From Kribbella aluminosa (GTDB taxonomy: Bacteria; Actinomycetota; Actinomycetes; Propionibacteriales; Kribbellaceae), in contig NZ_JAGINT010000002.1 in NCBI RefSeq assembly GCF_017876295.1, positions 3,224,001 to 3,288,000 of the forward strand: a stretch of 64,000 bases of DNA, read 5' to 3'. The translations under genes were made by a program, and so were the position numbers. The notes under the pieces were generated by a model. The model had not been told where the DNA came from and did no database searches. It worked only from the letters and a program-made list of their open reading frames with translations. Shown piece by piece: positions 1 to 8,346 of this stretch. The number at the start of each line of letters is the position of its first letter. The stretch's first letter is position 1.

Positions 1-92
1 CGCTGACCTCACCTCAGCTGTTCTGATCCGTCCTCAGCCGCGACCGGTGCGCCGTAGGGCCACCGGTCGCTGTCGTCGCCGCCGTCACGAGA

Positions 93-98
93 TAGGCT
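93..98 (+). promoter_or_regulatory. -10 element of a leaderless promoter
   Basis: TAGGCT lies 7 bases before the ATG at 106, the spacing expected for an actinobacterial leaderless transcript starting at or next to the start codon. No Shine-Dalgarno sequence precedes that ATG. No clear -35 was seen. This would drive the small membrane protein and possibly the nadD group. Confidence 0.4.
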
Positions 99-105
99 CT
101 GCACC

Positions 106-264
106 ATGCAATCGCACCTGGTGCCGCTGATCGCGGTCGTACACGAGGCCGCCGTCAACGCCTCGCACATCTCGAAGTGGTGGTTCGGCGGGTTCGCGAT
201 GGTCGTGTTCCTGCTGCTGCTGGCCGTCACCGTCATCATGGGCAAGGGCCGGCCGCACAGCTGA
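106..264 (+). CDS. Small single-pass membrane protein (52 aa)
   Basis: A 52-residue protein with one hydrophobic helix at about residues 31-45 (GFAMVVFLLLLAVTVIM), then a short positive tail GKGRPHS that should stay cytoplasmic. It begins at the ATG at 106, apparently leaderless. It sits 36 bp upstream of nadD on the same strand, a place where actinobacteria often carry a small membrane protein of unknown role. GC-rich third positions and good codon use support coding. Function not recognised. Confidence 0.6.
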   Translation: MQSHLVPLIAVVHEAAVNASHISKWWFGGFAMVVFLLLLAVTVIMGKGRPHS

Positions 265-300
265 CCGGCTGTCGCTGTGCACATGGCGTGAAGGGCTGAC

Positions 301-912
301 GTGGCTTCTGTGGAGCGGGTACGACGGATCGGCGTGATGGGTGGCACGTTCGACCCGATCCATCACGGACACCTGGTCGCGGCCAGCGAGGTGCAGTCGT
401 ACTTCGACCTCGACGAGGTGATCTTCGTCCCGACCGGCCAGCCGTGGCAGAAGTCGGACCGCAAGGTCTCCCCGGCCGAGGACCGGTACCTGATGACCGT
501 GATCGCGACCGCGTCGAACCCGCGGTTCTCGGTCAGCCGCGTCGACATCGACCGGCCCGGGCCGACGTACACGATCGACACCCTGCGGGACCTGTCCAGG
601 CTGTACCCGGATGCGGAGCTGTTCTTCATCACCGGCGCCGACGCGCTCGCCCAGATCCTCACCTGGCGGGACGTCGACGAGACGTTCAAGCTCGCCCAGT
701 TCGTCGGCTGTACCCGGCCGGGGACCGAGGGCCTCGAGCTGCCGCTGGACCAGCTGCCGATGGACCGGATCACCCTGCTCGAGGTGCCGGCGCTGGCGAT
801 CTCCTCCACCGAGTGCCGCGCCCGGGTCGCCAAGGGCAACCCGACCTGGTACCTGGTGCCGGACGGCATCGTCCAGTACATCGCCAAGCGTGAGCTCTAC
901 ACCAACCGTTAG
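301..912 (+). CDS. nadD: Nicotinate-nucleotide adenylyltransferase
   Basis: Joins ATP and nicotinate mononucleotide to give deamido-NAD in cytoplasmic NAD synthesis. The nucleotidyltransferase fold signature GGTFDPIHHGH is at residues 14-24, with the His-x-x-His catalytic element HHGH. The C-terminal ISSTECR at about residue 167 matches the family's ISST-x-R phosphate-binding motif. Length (203 aa) is typical. The GTG start at 301 has GAAGGG 5 bases upstream. It is followed after 8 bp by rsfS and forms an operon with it and the phosphatase gene. Confidence 0.95.
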   Translation: MASVERVRRIGVMGGTFDPIHHGHLVAASEVQSYFDLDEVIFVPTGQPWQKSDRKVSPAEDRYLMTVIATASNPRFSVSRVDIDRPGPTYTIDTLRDLSRLYPDAELFFITGADALAQILTWRDVDETFKLAQFVGCTRPGTEGLELPLDQLPMDRITLLEVPALAISSTECRARVAKGNPTWYLVPDGIVQYIAKRELYTNR

Positions 913-920
913 GACGTTTT

Positions 921-1337
921 ATGCCTGCCAGTGAACGCGCCATCGAGCTGCTGACCGCGGCTGCGGAAGCGGCCCACGACAAGAAGGCCGAGAACGTCCT
1001 CGCCTTCGACGTCTCGGAGCAGCTCGCGATCACCGACGCGTTCCTGGTCGCCTCCGCCTCCAACGACCGCCAGGTCCGCGCGATCGTCGACGCCATCGAG
1101 GAGAAGCTCCGCGTCGACTTCGACGCCAAGCCGGTACGCCGCGAGGGCGCGCGCGAGGGACGCTGGGTGCTGCTCGACTACCTGGAGATCGTCATCCACG
1201 TCCAGCACGACGAGGAGCGCGCCTTCTACTCGCTAGAGCGCCTGTGGCGTGACTGCCCCGCCATCACCCTCCCGTCCGCCGTACCAGATGGCGCTGTGAC
1301 CGGCGCTGCCGGCACGGACTCGGCCGCGGCTGAATGA
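921..1337 (+). CDS. rsfS: Ribosome silencing factor RsfS
   Basis: RsfS binds ribosomal protein L14 (uL14) and blocks subunit joining when nutrients are scarce. The family features are clear: DAFLVASASNDRQV near residue 39 and the core EGRWVLLDYLEIVIHV at about 79-94, followed by FYSLERLW. The last 25 residues are an Ala-rich tail without conserved sequence. Placement directly after nadD is near-universal in actinobacteria. The stop overlaps the next start (ATGA), so the two genes are translationally coupled. Confidence 0.95.
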   Translation: MPASERAIELLTAAAEAAHDKKAENVLAFDVSEQLAITDAFLVASASNDRQVRAIVDAIEEKLRVDFDAKPVRREGAREGRWVLLDYLEIVIHVQHDEERAFYSLERLWRDCPAITLPSAVPDGAVTGAAGTDSAAAE

Positions 1338-1978
1338 CCGCCGGTCGGCTGATCGTCTGGCGCCACGGCCGGACAGAGTGGAACCTCCAGAACAAGATCC
1401 AGGGTCAGGCCGACATCCCCCTCGACGAGGTAGGCATCGCCCAGGCCCGCGCTGCCGCGGCCCGGCTGGCGTCCCTCGCCCCCACCCGCCTGTTCGCCAG
1501 CGACCTGCAACGCGCCGCCGCCACCGCAGCTGAACTCGCCTCCCTCACCGACCTCAAAATCGAGTACGACGAGGAACTCCGCGAGATCGACGTCGACGAC
1601 TGGGCCGGCCTCACCTCCGCCGAACTGGCCGCCATCAACCCGGAAGCCGCAGCCCGCATCGCAAGCGGCGACCCGCAACGCCGCGGCACCAACGGCGAAA
1701 CCGTCGAGGAAGTAGCCACCCGCTTCGCCGCCGCCCTCAGCCGCATCTCCACCGAAGGCACCGCCGAAGACACCATCGTCATCGCCACCCACGGCCTCGC
1801 CGCCCGCGTCGGCATCTGTGTCTTCCTAGGCATCCCCCAATCCAACTGGGCCGCCTTCGGCGGCCTCTCCAACTGCAACTGGGTCTCCCTCCTCCCCGGC
1901 CGCCACGGCTGGCGCATAGAAGAGTGGAACGCCGGCTCCCTCCCCGAACCAGTAATGAGCGACGACCCCCAGCACTAA
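1334..1978 (+). CDS. Histidine phosphatase (phosphoglycerate mutase superfamily)
   Basis: A cytoplasmic phosphatase or mutase of the RHG branch. The phospho-histidine motif RHGRTEWN is at residues 10-17 (H11), the acid-base glutamate lies in the REIDVDDWAGL region near residue 85, and the second histidine is in ATHGLAARV near 152. It overlaps rsfS by 4 bp. In related genomes this place in the nadD-rsfS operon is held by genes annotated as glucosyl-3-phosphoglycerate phosphatase or generic mutase. The substrate cannot be settled from sequence. Confidence 0.85.
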   Translation: MTAGRLIVWRHGRTEWNLQNKIQGQADIPLDEVGIAQARAAAARLASLAPTRLFASDLQRAAATAAELASLTDLKIEYDEELREIDVDDWAGLTSAELAAINPEAAARIASGDPQRRGTNGETVEEVATRFAAALSRISTEGTAEDTIVIATHGLAARVGICVFLGIPQSNWAAFGGLSNCNWVSLLPGRHGWRIEEWNAGSLPEPVMSDDPQH

Positions 1979-2216
1979 GCAACCCACCCAAAGCCCACAC
2001 CGCTCCGCGGCGGCTGGTCAGTTGGTCGCCTCCGGCGGCGCGCGACGTGGTCCGTGGCGCGCGCCCTCCGGCGAAGCAACCGTCGGCGCGGAGCACGGTC
2101 AGGGCAGCCCGTTCGTGACGACAACGCGTTCGCGACGCTGCTCGACCCGGGCGAGCGCCTCCGCTGGCGGAACTGCAGGGAGTGCAGCTCGACAGACATC
2201 CCAGGAGCTAAGGGTG

Positions 2217-3464
2217 TCAAGCTGCGAGCAATTCGGCCTGTTGTGACCAGGCGGTTGTTTCGTTGTAGGGGGTGCTGGTTTTGAGGCAGCCGTGGAGGAT
2301 GCCGACGAGCCGGTTGGCGAGTTGGCGCAGGGCGGGGTTGTGTTCGGCTCCGCGGGCTCGTTGTTTGTCGTAGTAGGCGCGGGCTCCGGGCGAGGTGTTG
2401 AGCGCGGAGAAGGCCTGGGTCATGAGGGCGTCGATGAGCCGGTCGTTGTGCACGTAGCGGGCCAGGGCGACCTTCTTCTTGCCCGAGGAGATGGTGATCG
2501 GGCTGGTCGCGGCGTAGTTCTTGCGGGCTTTGGCCGAGGCGTACCGTTCGGGGTCGTCGCCGAACTCTGCGAGCACCCGGGCGCCGAGGATCGGTCCCAG
2601 CCCGGGCTGGGACACGATGATCTCAGCGGCCGGGTGCCGGCCAAAATGTGCCTCCACCTGGCCCTGCAGCGTCGTGACCTGCTCATCGAGGACGACCAGG
2701 ACCGCGACCAGCGCGCGGGTCGAGGCGGCGTAGGCGGCAGTCACCACGGCAGGCTGGCCGAGGTGCTCGGCGCGCAGCGCGGCCCGGATCCGCGCGGCCC
2801 TGCCGTCGATGCCGTCGATCTTGCGGCGCCGGGCGTGTTTGAGCGCCGCGGTGATCTGCGCGGTGGTCAGCCGGGCCGCAGACGCCGGGTCGGGGGCCTT
2901 GGCCAGTAGTTCGAGGGTGTCGGGCGCGTCGAGGTCGGCGAAGGCTTCCAGCGCGGCGGGGAAGTACTCGCGCAGCGCGTGCCGCAGCCGCTGCGTGGTG
3001 CGGGTCCGTTCCCAGATCAGTGTCTTGTGCATCCGGGTGACGACCTTGATCGCCTCGGCCCCGGCGCTGTCACCGGCCACCGTGCGCAGCTGGTGGGAAT
3101 CGGTGCGGACCATGTCGGCCAGCACGTGCGCGTCGCCCGCGTCGCTCTTGGCGCCCGACACCGCATGCCGTTTGCGGTACGCCTTCGCCTGCAACGGGTT
3201 CACCGCGAACACCTGGTAGCCCGCGGCCACCAACGCGGCCACCCACGGCCCCCGATCGGTCTCGATCCCGACCACCACCTCGACCTCGTCCAGATCGGCA
3301 TCGGGATCAACAGCGGCGAACTGCTCGGCCAGCAGCGCGTGCAGCCGGGCCATCCCCACCATCCCCTCGGGCAGCCGCGCCTTGGCCAGCACCCGCCCGG
3401 CCGGGTCCATCACCTCCACATCGTGATGCGCCTCGGCCCAGTCATCACCCACGAACAACTTCAC
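2217..3464 (-). CDS. IS110-family transposase (DEDD recombinase)
   Basis: A 415-aa recombinase of the IS110 type. The N-terminal RuvC-like DEDD domain shows VGDDWAEAHHDV, GIETDRG and AKSDAGDAHVLADMVRTD. The C-terminal Transposase_20 domain shows QPGLGPILGARVLAEFGD and SPITISSGKKK with its conserved serine. The frame is open upstream to 3605, but the GTG at 3464 is chosen because it has GGGAGA upstream and starts just before the conserved VKLFVGDDW. The gene appears intact, lies between the nadD operon and tRNA-Ala, and reads against both. No second copy is in the window. Confidence 0.9.
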   Translation of the reverse strand: MKLFVGDDWAEAHHDVEVMDPAGRVLAKARLPEGMVGMARLHALLAEQFAAVDPDADLDEVEVVVGIETDRGPWVAALVAAGYQVFAVNPLQAKAYRKRHAVSGAKSDAGDAHVLADMVRTDSHQLRTVAGDSAGAEAIKVVTRMHKTLIWERTRTTQRLRHALREYFPAALEAFADLDAPDTLELLAKAPDPASAARLTTAQITAALKHARRRKIDGIDGRAARIRAALRAEHLGQPAVVTAAYAASTRALVAVLVVLDEQVTTLQGQVEAHFGRHPAAEIIVSQPGLGPILGARVLAEFGDDPERYASAKARKNYAATSPITISSGKKKVALARYVHNDRLIDALMTQAFSALNTSPGARAYYDKQRARGAEHNPALRQLANRLVGILHGCLKTSTPYNETTAWSQQAELLAA

Positions 3465-3680
3465 TAAGTTCTCCCGCTCTCGATCAAGCCAGTCACCCGC
3501 AGGCAAGCCGGTCGGGAGAACCATCAGCGACCTAATGAAGCAGTACTCACGGCAACCCACCACACAGCACGGCGGGGCCAGGCACGACATCCCATCAGCG
3601 ATCAACTCTCCCGGTCACCGGCAGGGGCACGCTCTGTCGACAGGACTCAAAGTCCAGGACGTATAGAGTGCTCACCCACC
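3465..3680 (-). ncRNA. Candidate bridge-RNA region of the IS110 element
   Basis: IS110-group elements are known to encode a guide-like bridge RNA from the non-coding left end upstream of the transposase. This non-coding stretch directly upstream of the transposase has a fitting length and position. It contains short stems, for example GACTTTGAGTC on the minus strand. No target-binding or donor-binding loops were assigned, so this is a positional prediction only. Confidence 0.3.
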
Positions 3681-4072
3681 GGCGGCCTACCAGCTACCGA
3701 GTCTGCCCGACGGCGACCCGATAACTCTCATTAGGACGTGTACGTCGGTTGCGCGAGCGGCGCGGCTCGCAGGCAGCGCCCGAAGCCGCCAGCAGGCGAA
3801 CACCTCCTGTCGAGCTGCACATGCGGGCGACGACAGCAGCCTGTTCAGTCATCCACAACGCCTGTACGACCCGCGCAGCCGGCGACTGCGGACCTAGCAT
3901 CGCCACCCCGCAAAGACTCGGCAGACACGCGTTTCAGAAGCGACGTACTGTAACCGGCAGGCCTCCAACACCACCGAAACCAAGGTGTCCTGGACCACAC
4001 CAGCCCCACGAAGGAACCGATTTTTCTTTGCAGCCACTCATCCGCTAAGCTTTCGGAGTCGCAAGACACCGC
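3681..4072 (+). other. Stretch with no gene recognised, upstream of tRNA-Ala
   Basis: Codon use in the short open frames is poor and none resembles a known protein. The segment CACCTCCTGTCGAG near 3804 recurs near 5829, and CACACCA followed by GAACCGAT near 3995-4020 has a weaker counterpart near 5934-5950. Both pairs hint at an old duplicated leader. The AT-richer bases just before 4073 should hold the tRNA promoter, but no clean hexamers could be assigned. Confidence 0.4.
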
Positions 4073-4145
4073 GGGGCTTTGGCGCAGTTGGTAGCGCGCT
4101 TCCATGGCATGGAAGAGGTCAGGGGTTCGAATCCCCTAAGCTCCA
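4073..4145 (+). tRNA. tRNA-Ala (anticodon GGC)
   Basis: A full cloverleaf. The acceptor stem GGGGCTT pairs with AAGCTCC and includes the G3:U70 pair that marks alanine tRNAs. The D arm is GGCGCAGTTGGTAGCGC. The anticodon arm CTTCC-ATGGCAT-GGAAG gives anticodon GGC, reading GCC. The T arm is AGGGG-TTCGAAT-CCCCT. The discriminator is A and CC follows, but a complete CCA is not encoded (ACCG). Confidence 0.97.
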
Positions 4146-4157
4146 CCGCAGGTCAGA

Positions 4158-4190
4158 GGCCGGTTCTCCACTCGGAGAACCGGCCTTTTT
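4158..4190 (+). terminator. Intrinsic terminator after tRNA-Ala
   Basis: A perfect 12-bp stem, GGCCGGTTCTCC with GGAGAACCGGCC, has a 4-base loop and is followed at once by five T residues. It begins 12 bases after the tRNA. Confidence 0.93.
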
Positions 4191-4256
4191 CATGACCTGA
4201 GTTACTAGCTGAGTGACTACCGGTTTCGGGGCAGGATCTCGTCCGACCATGCAGAG

Positions 4257-4715
4257 GTGCCCGAGCTGGTGCCAGGTGCGGTGTTGCCTAACATCGGCAT
4301 CCGCGTGCTCGGCTCGGTGGAGCGTGTCGACCCGTTGGAAGACGAGGGAATCGCTCCACGCAAGGACCCCCTCGCCAGTCCGCCTCCGGTGACGGTCGAC
4401 TACGTCGTGGCGGGCACAGTGGAAAGATCCAGAGACTTCCAGGTAGACGTGGGCGCAGGCCCTCAGCACGCCGGGGTCGAGTTGGTGCTGACTGTCAACG
4501 GTCACCTGCTCCAGGCGCAGGTCGACGGGCAGGCGCGCGATATCGAGCCCGGCTCCCGGTTGATCCTCAGTGGTGAACTCGTCGTCATCGGCGAGTACGA
4601 GTGGGAGGCTTTCGACTTGGTCGACACACGCGCTCCCTGGTCGGTCGAGGAGACACGGCGAGTCTCCAACGGCGACTACCTGCTCCGACTGGTACCCGCG
4701 CCTCAATCCTGGTGA
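4257..4715 (+). CDS. Hypothetical protein, about 152 aa
   Basis: Not recognised. The protein is acidic with alternating hydrophobic residues, suggesting beta strands, especially HAGVELVLTVNGHLLQAQVD and GSRLILSGELVVIGEYEWEA, and has no signal peptide or membrane helix. GC-rich third positions favour this frame over the antisense one. The GTG at 4257 has no clear ribosome binding site. The frame is open back to 4209 without a better start, so the N-terminus is uncertain. It sits right after the tRNA terminator, a common landing place for acquired genes. Confidence 0.5.
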   Translation: MPELVPGAVLPNIGIRVLGSVERVDPLEDEGIAPRKDPLASPPPVTVDYVVAGTVERSRDFQVDVGAGPQHAGVELVLTVNGHLLQAQVDGQARDIEPGSRLILSGELVVIGEYEWEAFDLVDTRAPWSVEETRRVSNGDYLLRLVPAPQSW

Positions 4716-4757
4716 CGGTGCCTCACAGCCTGCTGCAACATTCGCACGTGCCGGGCT

Positions 4758-5354
4758 CTAACTCGCTTGGGTTCTGGAGCGCTGAGGGTCGGTGGCGCAT
4801 AGCTTCGCTGGCCATGGAAACTCCAGGGGCTGGAGACTCGCGCTCCACTGCTCGCCCAGTTCGCGCAGAATCGTGGTGGCGCGATGAATGTCTTCGTCCA
4901 GGTAGGGACAGGGATCCTGCGAGATGACGCCCCAACGTTCGCGGGCTTCGGCGTACGGCGTCGGCTGGCGCTTCTCGACGGCTTCATGGATGACTGCCGC
5001 GATGGCCTCACTGATACCGACGCCCTTAGCGGCCTTCAGAATGCGGGCGCTGCGGACCTTGGCGTCGTGGCGCTTCTTTCCCTCGATCTGGGTCATGCTC
5101 GAGAACACCGCGCCTGCCGCGATCACGCCGAAGATTCCGTCGGCGATGCAGAGTTCGCGTTCGACCACCGCGTGCGAGAGGTCGTGCGGTACGCGCCACT
5201 TGCGCGTATACGACGAGAGCGTGAACACTGCGCCGTCCGCGCGACGGATCAGGGTGAGACTCTCACCGCGCGGATCATGCTGGAAGGTGAGTTGCATGTC
5301 ATCCAGGGTGACCCCGTGCTCAGACTTGTACCACTCGTTTTCTGCCGTTGCCAT
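4758..5354 (-). CDS. Conserved hypothetical protein with HDL-H-VE-E motif
   Basis: A 198-aa soluble protein. The segment WRVPHDLSHAVVERELCIADGIFGVIAAGAVF at about residues 53-84 has the pattern PHDL-x-H-x-VE-x-E followed by a GxFGxxAAGA stretch. It recalls a widespread actinobacterial family of unknown function, where the two histidines and glutamates could bind a metal; that is inference. The rest is helical and charged. It converges on the hypothetical gene ending at 4715. The ATG start at 5354 has no strong ribosome binding site. Confidence 0.65.
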   Translation of the reverse strand: MATAENEWYKSEHGVTLDDMQLTFQHDPRGESLTLIRRADGAVFTLSSYTRKWRVPHDLSHAVVERELCIADGIFGVIAAGAVFSSMTQIEGKKRHDAKVRSARILKAAKGVGISEAIAAVIHEAVEKRQPTPYAEARERWGVISQDPCPYLDEDIHRATTILRELGEQWSASLQPLEFPWPAKLCATDPQRSRTQAS

Positions 5355-6010
5355 GTGGTCGTCAACTGCGGTGGACCGAATCCACGGACGGGGCCGCAGC
5401 GGGGTCCGCGCCGGCAGACCACGGACTCAACCACCAATCAGCGAAACACCTTGTAGATAAGGGCCTGAGCCTCGTCCCGCGTAGGCCACCGATACGACCC
5501 TTGCACCGGAGCCGTGCCCCAGGACGCTGATCACGCGGATCCGCTGCACAAAGACGATCTGCACCGGGCCGGCGCGTGGCCGGGGGACGGGTGGGTGCCG
5601 ACACGCTACTTCCCTCCAGCCCCAGTTCGATGCTGGTACTCCGATGGGCCATCGTGATCACCCGCCAGGGGATCGGGGTTGGGGAGGATTGCCCTCCCGG
5701 AGCGGAACGCGATCCTCCCCAAGGCGGCTTTTCCGGGACGTTCGTGTGGACGTTCGACAGGTAGAGCACCGGCGAGACCCTGTACGCGCGATCCCGATCA
5801 CGCTCAGGTGCACTGCCCGACAGGCCGACACCTCCTGTCGAGAATGCACACCACCCGGCTGCAGCATCGCCCGGAACACAGCAACCACCCACAGGAGCCG
5901 ATATCCACTCGTGCTGGGGGTTCTCCACTCCCACACCAACAGAGAACCGATGCCCTTAGCAACCAATTGACCCCCAACGGATCTGAGCCAAGCTCCACCC
6001 CGTGCACAAT
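5355..6010 (+). other. Stretch with no gene recognised
   Basis: Open frames here have poor codon use and resemble nothing known. It includes the second copy of CACCTCCTGTCGAG near 5829 and a 10-base match, AAGCTCCACC at 5990-5999, to the 3' end of tRNA-Ala shortly before a hairpin. No transposase or integrase remnant was identified. Confidence 0.4.
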
Positions 6011-6060
6011 GCCCGAACTCATGCCAGCGGGGATCCGTGGCTGGAGTTCGGGCCTTTGTT
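6011..6060 (+). terminator. Stem-loop, probable terminator
   Basis: GCCCGAACTC (6011-6020) pairs with GAGTTCGGGC (6044-6053) over 10 bp, with further inner pairing CAGC/GCTG, then CTTTGTT. The T tract is weak. It lies beyond the 3' end of the minus-strand SDR gene and of whatever lies upstream, so it may act in either direction. Confidence 0.5.
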
Positions 6061-6165
6061 GCTGTTGTGAGCCCTGGCGGGGGCGTTGCCCTCGGGATCG
6101 AGAAGCCGCTCCAATGGCGCTTTTGACGAGCGATCGTGCGAAGAGAGATGGTGCGGCTGCTTTGT

Positions 6166-6892
6166 TCAGCTTGCGTCGAGCAGTTCGGTGATTCGGGTAT
6201 AGAAGGTGGCGGGGTCGCCGGCGAGTGAGGCCTTTACCATCGCGGTCCATTCGTCGACGATCACCTCGATCGACCCCGCGGTGAGGCCGTCGAGTGAGCG
6301 GCGTGGTACGTCGCGTGGGTGGATCTTGGGGCCGTCGTATCCGGCCGCGATATCGGTGTCGGCGGCTCCGAGGAGGACGCCTTGGACCAGCGTGCCTTGA
6401 GCCGCGAGCTCGAGACGTACGCCGTTGGTCATGTTCCATTCGGCGGCCTTTGCGGCTGAGTACGTGCCGGTGCCGGGGGCCGCGAACCAGGACAGTGCCG
6501 ACAACACGTTCACGACGGCACCTCCGCCGTTCGCCGCGAGCACGGGGCTGAACGCGCGGATCACGTCGAGCGTGCCCCAGAAGTGCGTGTCCATCTCTCG
6601 GCGGGGCCTCGGCGAGGTCGCCGGTGACCAGAGCGGCGCCGGTCGCGATGCCGGCGTTGTTGACCAGGAGCGTTACATCCCGAGCGGTTGCCGCTGCGGC
6701 GACGACCGACTCGTGGTCGAGCAGGTCGAGTCGTAGGGCCACCACCCGGGGGTCGTCGAACTTGAGGCTCTCGGGGCGACGAGCGGTCGCGTAGACCTTC
6801 GCGGCGCCGCGCTCCAGGAGTTCGAGCACGTACTGGCGCCCGATACCGCGGTTGGCTCCGGTGACGAGGGCGGTCTGGTCGCTGAGGTTCAT
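6166..6892 (-). pseudogene. Short-chain dehydrogenase/reductase, frameshifted
   Basis: The N-terminal part, from the ATG at 6892 (AAGGAA upstream), has the NAD(P)-binding motif TGANRGIG and the NNAG motif (LLVNNAGIA). Near 6603-6606 a run of four G on the plus strand has one extra base, so the frame changes inside GDLAEA. The second half continues in another frame with MDTHFWGTLDVIRAF, catalytic YSAAK and a normal C-terminus ending at 6166. Joined, the protein is about 241 aa, typical for the family. It is divergent from a MerR gene and has an intact operator. It is a real lesion or a homopolymer sequencing error. Confidence 0.85.
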
Positions 6893-6931
6893 GGGTTCCT
6901 TGCTTCCTGCATAGCTGGTTCGGTTTCGACT

Positions 6932-6964
6932 AGGCTAAAACTTGACGTTGGCGTCAACGTCAAG
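6932..6964. promoter_or_regulatory. MerR-type operator and divergent promoter
   Basis: CTTGACGTTG (6941-6950) and CAACGTCAAG (6955-6964) form a perfect 10-bp inverted repeat with a 4-bp spacer. On the minus strand TTGACG (6963-6958) is followed after 20 bp by TAGCCT (6937-6932). A long spacer with the dyad between -35 and -10 is the hallmark of MerR-activated promoters, here aimed at the SDR gene. Confidence 0.75.
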
Positions 6965-7001
6965 TCGAGGAACCGAGGACACGAGATCAGTGGAGGCACA
7001 G

Positions 7002-7448
7002 ATGCGGATCGGAGAGGTCGCACGCCGGGCGGGGGTCAGCACAAGAGCCCTCCGGTATTACGAGGAGCAAGGTCTGCTCACGTCGGAACGCACCCACAGC
7101 GGCCAGCGCATCTACCCCGAGACAGCGGTCGAACGTGTCCGGCTGATCCAGCAGCTCCTCACCGCCGGCCTGCCCAGCCGAACTATCGTGCGACTGATGC
7201 CTTGCATCGAAGCCGGGCAGGCTTCCCCCGAGGTCTTCGAGCTGATGGCGGCCGAGCGGAGCCGCATCAGTACCGCCATGGCCGGCCTCGCCGCTGCGCG
7301 GGATGCTCTCGACACCTTGATCGACATCGCGAACAACCCAACGCCCGAACACTGCCCGGCGCTCCGGGTGCCGGCCTGGGCGCCGTACGAACACGCCGAA
7401 GCGGAGCCGGCTGGCCTACCACCAACGCGAGTGCGCACCACCGCCTGA
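7002..7448 (+). CDS. MerR-family transcriptional regulator
   Basis: A DNA-binding activator. The N-terminal winged helix is MRIGEVARRAGVSTRALRYYEEQGLL, followed by the RIYPETAVERVRLIQQLLTAGL second helix and a coiled dimer helix at about 75-115 (SPEVFELMAAERSRISTAMAGL). Only one cysteine (C66) precedes the coil and one follows, so this is unlikely to be a metal sensor; an organic ligand is more likely. The ATG at 7002 is chosen; a GTG at 6990 in frame is possible. Upstream in-frame starts fall inside the operator. It faces the SDR gene. Confidence 0.88.
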   Translation: MRIGEVARRAGVSTRALRYYEEQGLLTSERTHSGQRIYPETAVERVRLIQQLLTAGLPSRTIVRLMPCIEAGQASPEVFELMAAERSRISTAMAGLAAARDALDTLIDIANNPTPEHCPALRVPAWAPYEHAEAEPAGLPPTRVRTTA

Positions 7449-7719
7449 CCGCATTCGTTTGGGGCAGGTCTGTCGACTGATCGTCTTCGTGGGACCACGG
7501 TCTGACTACCGCGTCGCTCGGAGCTGAATCGTCCCGGTGTGTCCGGAGAGTTCTGGTGTGAGACCTCGACGAGCGGGCGCGTCCGGGTGTGGGCGACGCG
7601 GTCGTATGGCACCCTGCGACGGGTTGCCGAACAGGTGCGCGTTGTTGGCTTTGGCTACCTGCGGGTGCTGGCGCGGATGATGGTGGCTGCGGTGGGGTGG
7701 GTCGTGGGGGTGATGGTGG

Positions 7720-8265
7720 CTAGCTGTTGGCGGAGGCGGGATTCGAAGGCTGTGCGTTGTTGTGGGGCAGGGCGTCGATGAAGGCTCTTGAGCCGTGAGA
7801 GAGGGACCAGTTCCAGAAGGGGTCGGGGAGGTGTTGGCTGACCTCGGTCTGGTTGAGGTTGTGGAAGCCTTCGGCCGCTAGCAGTTGCTGGCCGTCGAGG
7901 GGGCGGCCCAGGCGGCCCTTGCCGACCGGGATGTAGGGCTGGTACTCGCGGATGAGGGCGCCGTAGAAGTCCCAGTCCGGTGCGTTCTCGACGTCGCAGG
8001 GTATGGAGAACGAGAACACGCCGCCGGGGCGCAGTACTCGGTGGATCTCGGCGGCTGTTGCTGCGGGGTCGTCGAGGAGGTGCATGACGAAGCCGGCGCA
8101 GACCAGGTCGAAGGTTGCGCCGAGGTCGAGTGCGGCGGTGCCGGGCTGGGGGTCGAGCCAGTCGGCGTGCAGCTGCGCGAACCCGCGGAAGAACAGTGGA
8201 ACCTCGTCGTAGTCCGCCGCCAGCTCGTCGAACAGCCGAATTGCCCGGGCGGTATGTTCGCTCAC
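7720..8265 (-). pseudogene. Class I SAM methyltransferase with internal deletion
   Basis: The N-terminus (FDELAADYDEVP) and C-terminal half (FDLVCAGFVMHLL, then AEIHRVLRPGGVFSFS) belong to a Methyltransf_11-type enzyme. The SAM-binding motif I stops after LDLGA and continues directly into TFDLV, so about 50-60 residues holding the Gly-rich loop and motifs II-III are missing without a frame break. At 181 aa it is well short of the usual 240-270. The fold should not bind SAM, so I call it a decayed gene although it is a clean reading frame. Confidence 0.7.
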
Positions 8266-8346
8266 TTTTCGAGTCGATGACCGCCCGGTGGGGGACTATG
8301 TGGACACCGTACTGCGGAGCTGACCACCGTTGGAAGGACACAACGA

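Larger units (their letters stand above)
2217..3680 (-). mobile_element. IS110-family insertion sequence, ends not defined
   Basis: IS110 elements usually lack terminal inverted repeats and target duplications, so the ends cannot be read from one copy. The interval covers the transposase plus about 215 bp of non-coding leader, where a left end is expected. The right end should lie within about 100 bp beyond the transposase stop, between 2110 and 2216. No terminal repeats were found. Confidence 0.5.

Noticed and set aside
4119..4706. 195-codon minus-strand gene opposite the 4257 gene
   Set aside because: It runs through the tRNA and its terminator and has poorer codon use than the plus frame.
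5362..5934. 190-codon minus-strand gene
   Set aside because: Arg/Ser/Gly-rich with no conserved segment and no plausible start context.
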